DNA of 64,000 bases from NCBI RefSeq assembly GCF_002077945.1, contig NZ_LVYD01000063.1, forward strand, positions 1 through 64,000, written 5' to 3'. This stretch comes from Niastella vici. GTDB lineage: Bacteria > Bacteroidota > Bacteroidia > Chitinophagales > Chitinophagaceae. Below are positions 28,101 through 35,163 of this stretch, one piece after another (the stretch's first letter is position 1; every line of letters begins with the position of its first letter). Under the pieces are notes generated by a model that was not told the origin of the DNA, made no database searches, and saw nothing but the letters and a program-made list of their open reading frames with translations. The translations under genes were made by a program, and so were the position numbers.

Positions 28101-31100
28101 GGGTACGGGCATATCCTTCGGTAGTGAATGATGAGTTGTACGTGTCGATTGCACTGCGAAGAATGTCGCTGCCCTGGGATTGGAGTAATGCGGTAAGAAC
28201 ATTGGACCTGTATGCATATACATCAGACAGATTGTTGGGAAGTGTGATCCTGCAATTGGAAACAGAAGAACGCCTGTTTCAGCTTCGTTCTGGTGGCTCG
28301 TATGAAATAAACTCAAGTGCCATAGCATTATTGGAAAACTATTTTTCTTATGCCGAAGCAGAAGCAATAAGCCTTCGGCCTCCCGGGTATGTAGTAAGCG
28401 GTCATGCCAATATATTGACCAGTACCGCGTCGCTGCAGGTACAGGCAGTGAACGGAACACTGTCGGATGGATTTGTATCATTCGATAATGAGTTCTTTCA
28501 TTTGTACAAACCTGCTTCCGACACACCTTATATTCTGAAACGCTTAGGAACATCACAGGCCAATAACGTGAACAGATCACTGCTGATGGGCGGCCTGGAT
28601 TACCTGATGAACCCGGCGGTGCAAAGCAGCTTCAAGGAAAAAGACCTGGGTTTTACTTTCAGCAACGACCCGTTGTTTAACGATGCCCAGCACGCCATTG
28701 ATTTGGGCACTATAGATTATAAAGGCCCAATGGGTGTATACTACAGGGAGATCTTCTTTCAAATTCCTTTTTTGATCGCCAATCATTTGAACAGCCAGGG
28801 AAAATATGCCGATGCGCAACGCTGGTATCATTTTATATTTAATCCCACTGCTGTTGATCTGTCGGGTACTGCGCCTGCTAACCCATCCGACCGCGTATGG
28901 CAATACATTGAGTTCAGGAATATGAGTTTTGAAACCTGGTACGATAACCTGAATGATGAGCAGGCCATACAGGCTTATGAAAATGATCCTTTCAACCCGC
29001 ATGCCATTGCGCGGTTGCGGTTGGGCGCTTATAAGAAATGCATCATCATGAAGTACATTGATAATTTGCTCGATTGGGGCGATTACCTGTTTGCACAGGA
29101 TACCATGGAGAGCATCAATGAAGCAACCCTGTTGTATGTGATGGCTTCAGAAATATTGGGTAAGCGTCCGGCTGAATTGGGTGAATGCAATACAGAAGCA
29201 GACAACAAAACATTCAACCAGGTAAACGCAGTGCTCGAAGGGGCTGCATGCCGTAACTTTTTAAACAGTGTGGAGGATACTATTAACCGCGACCGGGCGA
29301 GAGCAGCTGGTACTACAGACAGCGCAGAATACATTTCAGGTTACACTGTTTTAGGCGCTTATCACGAAGTGGTTGGTACAGGATTTTATGGAACGCCTGT
29401 TTTGCCGGTAATAGCCGGAACGGCTAACCCGGTAATTGATGTGCAGGAGAGCATAACAGGTAATGGTTTCTTAATACCGCAGGATATTACCGGCATTACC
29501 TGGAAGAACCAGGTGGGTAATGTCCTGGACATGCTTTCTTTTCATACCAGCTTTTTAAAACAGGCCTGTATATTTTGCATCCCCAACAATCCTGATCTGC
29601 TCGGTTATTGGGACAGGGTAGAAGACCGGTTGTATAAGATCAGGAATTGTATGAACATAAGCGGCGAAAAACGACAATTGGCGCTTTTTGCGCCGGAGAT
29701 CGATCCCCGCTTGCTGGTAAGGGCCAAAGCCTCGGGTTTATCTATCGATGAAATACTCGATGCAGTACAGGGCGATCTGCCTCCATACCGTTTCGCCTTT
29801 TTGCTGGCCAAAGCAAAGGAATATGCAGGCGCCCTGCAAAGTTTTGGCGCTGTATTGCTCGGTACATTGGAAAAGAAAAATGCTGAAGAGATGGCCTTGC
29901 TGCGATTGGCGCAGCAGGATGAAGTGTTAAAAATGACCACCCGTTTAAGACAACTGGAGATCACGGCAGCAGAAGCAGGTTTGGAAAGTTTGAACAGGAG
30001 AAAAACAACTGTGCAGAACAGGATCGATTACTATCAGCATTTGCTCGATCAGCGGTTCACCGATCTGGAAGTGACGGCAGACTCTCTTTTGTATGCAGGG
30101 TATGGATTGAAACTGGCGGCTGTTCCTTTTGGCTGGGCAAGTGTAGCAATGGCTATACCGCCCAGCATTATGGGTATGGCGTTTAGTAACCCTACTTCCG
30201 GTATAAAAAATGGATTTCAGATCACTATGACCACATTGAATGCCATCGGCGAGTTAAGTCAGCTGGCATCAGGTACCGTTGGCAAATACGCTGGTTACGA
30301 CAGAAGAGAGGAGGGATGGAGATTCAGTTTGCAGCAGAGCCGGAATGAGCTCAATGAGCTGGAAAAACAAATTGAAGGGGCAACTATCAGAATAGAAATT
30401 TCGCAAAGATCATTGGAATTGCATGAAAAGAGCATCGACCAGCAACAGGAGGTGTATGAATTTTACCGCGATAAATTTACCAACCTGGGTTTGTATACCT
30501 GGATGACAACACAATTGCAGCGTTTGTATCGCGAAGCGTATCAAAACACCATCACGGTAGCACGGATGACAGAAAGAGCGTACCGTTTTGAACGCAACGA
30601 TGAAACATCGGTGCTGCTCGATGGCAATTACTGGGATGCTTCAAGGACCGGGTTGATGGCGGGGGAAAGATTAATGAATGCGCTGCGCGAAATGGAATTG
30701 CGTTATATGGAAACAAATACCCGCAGCATGGAACTGGACCAGGCTTTCTCCTTAACACAAATTGATCCGCAGGCGCTGCTGTCGCTCAAACTAACCGGCG
30801 AATGTGAATTTACCATACCTGAATTTTATTTCGATCTTTTTTATCCCGGGCAATACAAAAGAAGAATGAAATCGGCCCGTTTAACTATTCCCTGTGTAAC
30901 TGGTCCGTATAGCAATGTAAGCGCCCTGCTTACTTTAAAAAGCAGTTACATTCGTAAAAAACCTGTACTCAACAGCGCCGGTGGTGAGCTTACGCTGGTG
31001 CCGCCCTCGCGTTCAACCAGCATCGCTACCAGTACGGCGCAAAACGACAGCGGTGTGTTTAAGCTCGATTTTCGCGATGAGCGCTATATGCCATTCGAAG

Positions 31101-31804
31101 GTGCCGGTGCGGTTGAAAGCACCTGGGAATTGAAATTGCCAAAGAACCTGAGGCCTTTTGATTATGCAACCATCAATGATGTGATCGTGCACATCAGCTA
31201 TACGGCTGAATATGATGGTGCGTTCAGGCAAAGGGTAGAGGATCACAACCAATACCTCGACACGCTGATCACCAGTTCAGATTTTTCGTTGCCGCGGGTA
31301 TTTAGTTTGCGCCAGGAATTTTCACAAACCTTCCACCGGTTATTGCATAGTCCGTTAAATGAGATCATCCGCATGGAGTTTTCCGAAAAACATTTCCCCT
31401 TGTTCTTACAGGGAAAAAAACTGGAAATACTGGAAGCAACGCTAAACATCGAGATCAATGAGAACGGATTCCGCACAGCAGCAGGTAATGTGGAAGTGCC
31501 AGGTATATTAAACGCAGGCATCAACTTCCGCGGCAATGGAACCGGAACAACAGCCATCACTTCCTTAACAAAAGCAGCCGGAATGAACCTGTATACGACA
31601 ACCATATGGCCAGTCACCGGAAGCTCGCAGCCATTTGCAGCCTTTATGCCAGCCAGCCAGCCGTTGCCCATTACCCTGCAAATTACCAGTAGCGGTATGC
31701 TGTCGTTAACCGATCCTATGCCCGGCGATCCTTCTGCATTGGATGATCGTAAGGTAAAGGATGTGTATCTTTTTGTAAAATATCATGTAGTTGCTGAATC
31801 GTAA
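22133..31804 (+). CDS. Tc toxin TcA component (pore/translocation subunit) with N-terminal beta-sandwich duplication
   Basis: 3223 residues, no signal peptide. Residues 1-105 and about 115-215 are two similar transthyretin/CNA-B-like domains (ITYDDSRFFTEDENNLPDVF and IQYDASRFSDTGKEDLPDVF), not part of classical TcA. A helical TcA shell follows with the CKCSHCASIISPVAYFVDL signature near 646-664. Repeats of about 85 residues lie near 1193-1370 (ANASILV, ANASIFE, ANPAIFA). The neuraminidase-like region is near 1850 (LHIFGVSPASPGEYYYRTIK). The pore-forming coiled region is at about 2600-2760, with the hydrophobic hairpin LAAVPFGWASVAMAIPPSIM. The TcB-binding domain is near 2899 (FYFDLFYPGQYKRRM). 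Family members form pentameric, syringe-like channels that inject the TcC toxin. It lies 77 bp behind the TcB-TcC gene, likely one operon. At 3223 residues it is longer than the roughly 2500 of insect-pathogen TcdA. Confidence 0.93.
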   Translation: MKTFTIAGQLVNTNKQPLPAYKIAAWDKDKEISQFLGMAYTDANGQFTITYDDSRFFTEDENNLPDVFFLVYQGDLVIYSTEGTPEKDMGSKSGLVITVNVTANTPPPTTDVIYSVEGVVKQKQTGVPVTGIKVEAWDKDVDVCDQLGVAVTNEEGSFYIQYDASRFSDTGKEDLPDVFFRLYAGNEMIYSTESSPLNDVKRKKGIVIEIDQTATNPPPAALLPKKDVLNLSVKMDATPEALKKEQPDLYGAIVMKARQQIQKTAADFFAASSYDLQSLARSLDLGALTDTLLPVREYLETLIDKSALPPAAKKEASDALYAWNGPETLDALIMPATPLRSNGLFNDVIQHSDVYKVAEESKLSDTIAQELIRRNITIKSISPQTIQGLVADNVLKADEGKTLNLSANMYALAESDLTLYQGIQKSADSLKGLAALSLDKWKEIILTAQPNTDKEVLTKKALLKQKQIAVLYPHESFKHRSNELEQPAVQPLMDRFYKNNSTLNFLFLDYNDNSADWKKINLEGFSDTEKKTVTGNLKTNQRLYRVTRDATDTFTLKKNYSSANTIVNDSFAVFSEKTQLDASIAQRYYETARQTAGRLGSSIVNIIDWIYNPLSGSPVNNDDSSVNDYLRRLEGYEEYFGETDYCKCSHCASIISPVAYFVDLMGFVKEHVLDVRFTGTNQAHIMNPKKRRPDLWDTLVLNCENTENLVPYLVIINEVLENFIYTTGAGTGSLPPDRGIIEQFVYQKLSLESETPFRIASFNQPFHLPLTELNIYLKYFALTRASIANMLLADVADTDHILMEAGLNLSSKQYELITQQRSGDIPFLSKLYDITIAGDGTVSPVDVQHMLVKLNITRDQFTDLLATTYVQSSVTGGVRIVPQPAADIQYKAENVVGATAQTLDRIHRFIRLWRQLEWSITDLDKVVFHLQEANHIPPAGRDDLLPGQLLKLVDLQKKLQLTINEICVLVNKLPVDGSPSFFDQRFNLRSFVHVPADKWGIPNMATWSVVFRHPAYWESTAVPDSGTTSTLHRLLAGLGITSEELYLLIQQLQSVLRPSGSTDLPGTILLNWQNLSLLYRHALLLKKFKLTVPEFFFFIHIEPSITNGYLTGHPDVTAFTAFMDWFKQTPFISAELAFVLRLPFNDSTFFDDPATMAYDTWSRIQEKEGLLFKDTLFSYIKGISESQSKAVIAANASILVPADVRKYRIPAAALGVFNLLPAGVASHFSEDQQLQLAGVLLKLVSEHLILPAPAITISALTGVQGVNDSTAQQILTANASIFELRAGSTTEYTLTAGVRANPAVVHLNIPAVVWDVLSAGDKQVLYRYMTDRISSYLLPGAPEISDRLFAGVAGLGLDASRSIIAANPAIFATVTSETQYWLQTDFNVASPIYIPADIPLPVEEARALLLARHISTVLPGLLSAQLMITADKLMPLARLAGYDVNDAALTSLWARIAQATEPLMAWEQMIEVLQRMTVWYKDAYFDAGSLGFIQKHTGTSAQLFKGNSPADYRTPSLQLIQQTELYRALGKPVAGKKDDYHTVLAGFGFGTTPLCFSDTVLENLAGLLNADVSLVSVLNHVIAFPAQDASGAASNEGLKAFKKFGVITGLVQLLGIGGEILPLFISRNFDQLATAVKAIVTAIRTKYGTEEEWEEKIGVFEDNIRERKRDALTDYLIHTYRYSDTEAGHWFRSSNDLYNYFLIDTGLMGCARTSRVVAGISSLQLYIQRCLMNLEQSEDGRMHVLPADIPAAQWEWRKNYRVWEANRKVFLYPENYIEPDLRDDKTELFEELESTVLQQEITAQNVLDAYAKYMKGFEAVASLKMAGMYHDLGDLSSTAIDSAEDTLHIFGVSPASPGEYYYRTIKNLYKTEKGGKKFNVQYGSWEKLNVNIPVAVVSPIVYKGKLMVFWVEIQTKPVTGMVNGSNEFTGYRHHRRLKMISRLLDGRWSSVQEFQIGAPASINDNADSPVTSSTPFTSEDDNYTLNMYPWVRAYPSVVNDELYVSIALRRMSLPWDWSNAVRTLDLYAYTSDRLLGSVILQLETEERLFQLRSGGSYEINSSAIALLENYFSYAEAEAISLRPPGYVVSGHANILTSTASLQVQAVNGTLSDGFVSFDNEFFHLYKPASDTPYILKRLGTSQANNVNRSLLMGGLDYLMNPAVQSSFKEKDLGFTFSNDPLFNDAQHAIDLGTIDYKGPMGVYYREIFFQIPFLIANHLNSQGKYADAQRWYHFIFNPTAVDLSGTAPANPSDRVWQYIEFRNMSFETWYDNLNDEQAIQAYENDPFNPHAIARLRLGAYKKCIIMKYIDNLLDWGDYLFAQDTMESINEATLLYVMASEILGKRPAELGECNTEADNKTFNQVNAVLEGAACRNFLNSVEDTINRDRARAAGTTDSAEYISGYTVLGAYHEVVGTGFYGTPVLPVIAGTANPVIDVQESITGNGFLIPQDITGITWKNQVGNVLDMLSFHTSFLKQACIFCIPNNPDLLGYWDRVEDRLYKIRNCMNISGEKRQLALFAPEIDPRLLVRAKASGLSIDEILDAVQGDLPPYRFAFLLAKAKEYAGALQSFGAVLLGTLEKKNAEEMALLRLAQQDEVLKMTTRLRQLEITAAEAGLESLNRRKTTVQNRIDYYQHLLDQRFTDLEVTADSLLYAGYGLKLAAVPFGWASVAMAIPPSIMGMAFSNPTSGIKNGFQITMTTLNAIGELSQLASGTVGKYAGYDRREEGWRFSLQQSRNELNELEKQIEGATIRIEISQRSLELHEKSIDQQQEVYEFYRDKFTNLGLYTWMTTQLQRLYREAYQNTITVARMTERAYRFERNDETSVLLDGNYWDASRTGLMAGERLMNALREMELRYMETNTRSMELDQAFSLTQIDPQALLSLKLTGECEFTIPEFYFDLFYPGQYKRRMKSARLTIPCVTGPYSNVSALLTLKSSYIRKKPVLNSAGGELTLVPPSRSTSIATSTAQNDSGVFKLDFRDERYMPFEGAGAVESTWELKLPKNLRPFDYATINDVIVHISYTAEYDGAFRQRVEDHNQYLDTLITSSDFSLPRVFSLRQEFSQTFHRLLHSPLNEIIRMEFSEKHFPLFLQGKKLEILEATLNIEINENGFRTAAGNVEVPGILNAGINFRGNGTGTTAITSLTKAAGMNLYTTTIWPVTGSSQPFAAFMPASQPLPITLQITSSGMLSLTDPMPGDPSALDDRKVKDVYLFVKYHVVAES

Positions 31805-31847
31805 AACTATAAAAATAAAGCACCTTTGCCTGCAAATCAGTATAAGG

Positions 31848-32089
31848 TGAACAAATGCTTTTTATTTCTCGCAACACTTATAGTTGTATCGTTTATTGCC
31901 TGCCAACCGGTTCAAAAAACGGTAAATGATGATAATAATTTTGTTCAGTATGTGAATCCATATATCGGTACCGAAGGGCATGGACACGTGTTCCTGGGAG
32001 CCAATGTGCCTTTTGGCGCTGTTCAGCTTGGGCCTTCGAATATCATGCAAACGTGGGATCACCTTAACGGGTGGGACTGTACTCAGTAG
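31848..32089 (+). pseudogene. N-terminal fragment of a GH92 alpha-mannosidase lipoprotein
   Basis: From GTG 31848 the frame encodes a lipoprotein signal (FLATLIVVSFIAC, lipobox Cys followed by QPVQK) and then FVQYVNPYIGTEGHGHVFLG and ANVPFGAVQLGPSNIMQTWD, the conserved N-terminus of Bacteroidota GH92 alpha-1,2-mannosidases. It stops after WDCTQ; the catalytic domain of about 700 residues is missing. Just downstream a short minus-strand frame (32150-32067, MSTVYSESLKIMEKAEEAIE) may be another truncated gene start. The break lies near 32075. Confidence 0.85.
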
Positions 32090-32209
32090 TTTCTATGGCC
32101 TCTTCGGCCTTCTCCATTATCTTTAGTGATTCAGAATAAACAGTGCTCATATTACGATGCCATCATTTCTTATATCCTGGTAAACACCTTGCATAGAAGT
32201 CTGCTTTTT

Positions 32210-32377
32210 GAATTGATCGTCCTGCTAATTGAATTGAACGTCCTGCTAATTGAATTACACAGCCCGCTAATTGAATTGATCGTCCTGCTAATTGAATTGA
32301 ACGTCCTGCTAATTGAATTACACAGCCCGCTAATTGAATTAAACGGTCTGCTAATTGAATTGAAAGTGCTTTGAATT
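32210..32377. repeat. 21-bp tandem repeat array (eight units, 63-bp higher-order period)
   Basis: Eight 21-bp units, each starting GAATT and ending CTGCTAATT or CCGCTAATT, run without gaps from 32210. Three unit types alternate, so 32210-32272 is repeated exactly at 32273-32335. Because 21 is a multiple of three, no frame shift occurs and both strands stay open: plus reads LLIELNV heptads and minus reads IQLAGRS heptads. I see no credible start signal or flanking domain, so it is probably an intergenic repeat. No gene is seen in 32378-32672. Confidence 0.85.
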
Positions 32378-32672
32378 TAATTGACCGCCCTTCCAAATGA
32401 AAAAATTGCTTGTTCTTTTTACGTGCCATTCTTTTCAAAAACAAGTTCGTGTAATAACCTACGTGATCTGCCGGTCATAGCATTTGTCTGTTCCATTTAT
32501 CAAAAAAAGCATTTAATTAACCATCTGGCAACTGGCGATGTTTTTTTGTGCCTGTAAGAAAGACTGTAAGCCAGAACTCCGCATTAGGTGAGTCCTCGCT
32601 GTATCCATGATCCCATGATCGATATCACAATCCCCCTTGACAGAGATCAGGAGGCAACCTATCGCCCTCAAA

Positions 32673-32680
32673 TAGATTTG
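32673..32680 (+). promoter_or_regulatory. Possible -7 element TAGATTTG before oleate hydratase
   Basis: TAGATTTG fits TAnnTTTG but ends only 4 bp before the start codon, leaving almost no leader, and no -33 element is placed correctly. It could be chance or could mean the true start is the next methionine. Confidence 0.2.
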
Positions 32681-32684
32681 CTGC

Positions 32685-34271
32685 ATGAAAGATAACAATA
32701 ACACCCATGTATGGCTGGCGGGTGGAGGAATTGCCTCGATGGCCGCCGCCGTCTTCCTCATCCGCGACGCAAAGGTTCCGGGAGAAAACATACATATCCT
32801 CGAATCCCTGATCATTCCCGGCGGTGCACTCGACGGAGGCCTCTCCCCGGTACAGCGGGGCTACGTGACCCGGGGGGGCAGGATGCTTGAAGAAGAAGCT
32901 TATCAGACGCTCTGGAACCTGCTCGAGACTATCCCTTCGCTGGAAAATCCTGAGATCAGCGTCCGCCAGGAGATACTTGATTTCAACTGCCGCGTAAAAA
33001 CGGAATCACATGCACGCCTGATCGACCGGCACCACAAGATCATCGATGCAGCTGAATATGGGTTCAATTACAGGGACAGGCTGGAACTCACCCGGCTGTT
33101 CGCCACTCCCGAACACCACCTGGGTTCCCGTCGCATCGACGAGTTGTTTTCCGAACATTTCTTCCAGACCAACTTCTGGCAGATGTGGCGCACAACCTTC
33201 GCGTTTCAGAACTGGCATAGTGCTGCCGAACTGAGAAGGTATTTCTTTCGCTTTATCCAGGAATTCCCAAAGATACACACATTATCAGGCGTTCGACGGA
33301 CCCGGTACAACCAATATGACTCCATCGTTTATCCTATCCAACGTTGGCTCCTGGACAATAAGGTGGACGTTCGCTTCGGTCATACTGTGACTGATATTGA
33401 TTTCGAGGCCGGCCACCCAGTGCAACGGGCCACCGCCATTCACCTCACCACTGCCGCCGGCGATGACGTCATCCCTCTTGGTCCGGAAGATTATCTTATG
33501 GTGACCCTGGGGTCATTGACAGCCGACGCAACTTACGGAGGCAACTACGATATACCCGAACTGATCCGCGATCGAAAGGACGGGGCATGGGCGCTGTGGG
33601 AACGCATCGCTCAAAAGGACAGTAATTTCGGCCGGCCGGCCTCCTTCTTTGGCAACATCGACGATCATAAATGGAAATCTTTTACGCTGACGATGCACGG
33701 TGACAAGCTACTGAAGAGGTTGATCGAATTCTCTAATAACGAACCAGGTACCGGTGCATTGATGACCTTCGTCGACTCAGGGTGGCTTATGTCTATCGTA
33801 GTCCCTTATCAACCTCATTTTGCCGGGATGCCGAAAAATACCTACACCCTCTGGGGTTACGGACTCTTTGTAGATAAACCCGGCGATTATGTCAGGAAGT
33901 CAATGGCAGCGTCTAACGGTAAAGAGATCCTGACCGAACTGATCCACCAACTTGGATTCGAAGATATCCTCACAGAAGTTCTGGATACTACGGATGTTAC
34001 AACTGTTATGATGCCTTATGCCTCCTCCATGTTTGCTTGCAGAGCTACGGGCGACCGCCCAGCCGTTGTGCCGGAAGGGGCGCAGAATTTCGCCTTCCTC
34101 GGGCAGTATACCGAATTACCCGAGGATGTGGTATTTACCGTGGAATATCCGGTGCATACTGCCATGCACGCGGTATATCGACTATTGCAGGTCGATAAGA
34201 ATATACCCCCGATCTATCATGGCCTGCTTGACCCGGTTGTCGGCATCCAGGCGCTGGAAGCTGCCTTTTAG
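32685..34271 (+). CDS. ohyA: Oleate hydratase (FAD-dependent fatty acid double-bond hydratase)
   Basis: A 528-residue soluble flavoprotein. The N-terminal dinucleotide fold reads WLAGGGIASMAAAVFLIRDA, followed by HILESLIIPGGALDGG and RGGRMLEEEAYQTLWNLL. Further family blocks are FWQMWRTTFAFQNWHSAAEL near residue 165, YNQYDSIVYPIQRWL near 207, and near the end the flavin-contact block FAFLGQYTELPEDVVFTVEY. Length and motifs match the myosin-cross-reactive antigen family, which adds water to the cis-9 double bond of oleate to give 10-hydroxystearate and helps detoxify unsaturated fatty acids. It is apparently monocistronic. The upstream segment is the repeat-rich 32.1-32.6 kb stretch. Confidence 0.95.
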   Translation: MKDNNNTHVWLAGGGIASMAAAVFLIRDAKVPGENIHILESLIIPGGALDGGLSPVQRGYVTRGGRMLEEEAYQTLWNLLETIPSLENPEISVRQEILDFNCRVKTESHARLIDRHHKIIDAAEYGFNYRDRLELTRLFATPEHHLGSRRIDELFSEHFFQTNFWQMWRTTFAFQNWHSAAELRRYFFRFIQEFPKIHTLSGVRRTRYNQYDSIVYPIQRWLLDNKVDVRFGHTVTDIDFEAGHPVQRATAIHLTTAAGDDVIPLGPEDYLMVTLGSLTADATYGGNYDIPELIRDRKDGAWALWERIAQKDSNFGRPASFFGNIDDHKWKSFTLTMHGDKLLKRLIEFSNNEPGTGALMTFVDSGWLMSIVVPYQPHFAGMPKNTYTLWGYGLFVDKPGDYVRKSMAASNGKEILTELIHQLGFEDILTEVLDTTDVTTVMMPYASSMFACRATGDRPAVVPEGAQNFAFLGQYTELPEDVVFTVEYPVHTAMHAVYRLLQVDKNIPPIYHGLLDPVVGIQALEAAF

Positions 34272-34487
34272 TAGTTTAAGCCTTCCAGGTATCCAGCTAT
34301 CAGAAGAACCAGATCGTCCCCGGTATAAGTTTGGCCAGGTGTTTAACAAATTTATGCGAGGGTATGCGACCGATACAATGATTCATAGGTAACTTCAAAA
34401 ATAATTTTGAGGCTGCCTTTTTTTATTAGCGACAATATTACACCCTCTCCCCACAGTTAAAGTTTTAAAGAACTCCTTTCATAAAAA

Positions 34488-34572
34488 TACGATATGTCGT
34501 AAATCTTATTTATTGGTATTCTTTATTAATAATTTGTAGATCAATCATTTACGGGATGGCATCTTGCTTGAC
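34488..34572 (+). promoter_or_regulatory. Predicted sigma-54 promoter and upstream activator palindrome for dps
   Basis: The interrupted palindrome TACGATATGTCGTA (34488-34501) lies 56 bp upstream of TGGCATCTTGCTTGAC (34557-34572), which carries the -24 TGGCA and a TT at the -12 position. A similar palindrome plus TGGCA-N6-TT occurs upstream of the hydrolase gene at 40613, and the flanking 30 bp also align (about 23 of 30 identities, starting TTCATAAAA). Two sigma-54 activators are encoded nearby. The rest of the 34272-34636 stretch holds no gene. Confidence 0.6.
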
Positions 34573-34636
34573 TTACTCCTGGTCATTATTCAGTAGACGT
34601 TCAATTATTATATGATCTTTTTTAAAATTTGAATCG

Positions 34637-35110
34637 ATGCAAATCAATATCGGAATCAGGCAGGAATACCTCACTGCTGTATCTCATTCGCTGGGCAGGA
34701 TCCTTGCAGATGAATTTGTACTGTACACCAAAACACGTAAAGCGCACTGGTGTGTAACCGGGCCCGACTTTCATAGCAAACACCTCTTTTTTGAAAGCCA
34801 GTATCAGCAACTGGAAGGGATCATCGATGATGTGGCAGAACGTATTCGTGCACTGGGGCATTTCCCGCCGGCTACATTAAAAGAATACCTGGCCATTACA
34901 CATCTTACAGAGATTTCCAGGGAAAAGAATGATGCAACAGGCTATATTAAAGAACTGTTGATTGATCATGAAAGCATCCTTATCCATTTGCGGGAGAATA
35001 TCGATAAATATGCAACTGCTTTTCATGATGCCGGCAGTAGTGATTATATTACAGGGTTGATGGAAACACATGAGAAAATGGCCTGGAGGCTGAGAGCCCA
35101 TCTCGAATAG
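34637..35110 (+). CDS. dps: Dps-family ferroxidase / DNA protection protein
   Basis: A 157-residue four-helix-bundle protein. The ferroxidase motif is intact: KAHWCVTGPDFHSKHLFFES near residues 35-54, with the His, Asp and Glu ligands, and helix B continues QLEGIIDDVAERIRALG. Dps dodecamers oxidise Fe2+ with H2O2 and store iron, protecting DNA under oxidative stress or starvation. The upstream region has a sigma-54-like promoter and palindrome. The TPR histidine kinase gene follows 53 bp downstream on the same strand, linking this gene to stress signalling. Confidence 0.95.
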   Translation: MQINIGIRQEYLTAVSHSLGRILADEFVLYTKTRKAHWCVTGPDFHSKHLFFESQYQQLEGIIDDVAERIRALGHFPPATLKEYLAITHLTEISREKNDATGYIKELLIDHESILIHLRENIDKYATAFHDAGSSDYITGLMETHEKMAWRLRAHLE

Positions 35111-35163
35111 GCTGGCGGGTGACAGAGTTGCCAGTAGACCGAAAGGTGAATTAATTTCAATTC

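Noticed and set aside
13683-31804. Extracellular contractile injection system (eCIS) or classical Rhs-VgrG T6SS effector
   Set aside because: No sheath, tube, baseplate, PAAR or VgrG genes are present, while SpvB, TcB middle and TcA pore domains directly indicate a Tc toxin.
32163-32444. 93-residue heptad-repeat protein on the minus strand
   Set aside because: Openness on both strands follows from the 21-bp period; no start signal or flanking domain supports translation.
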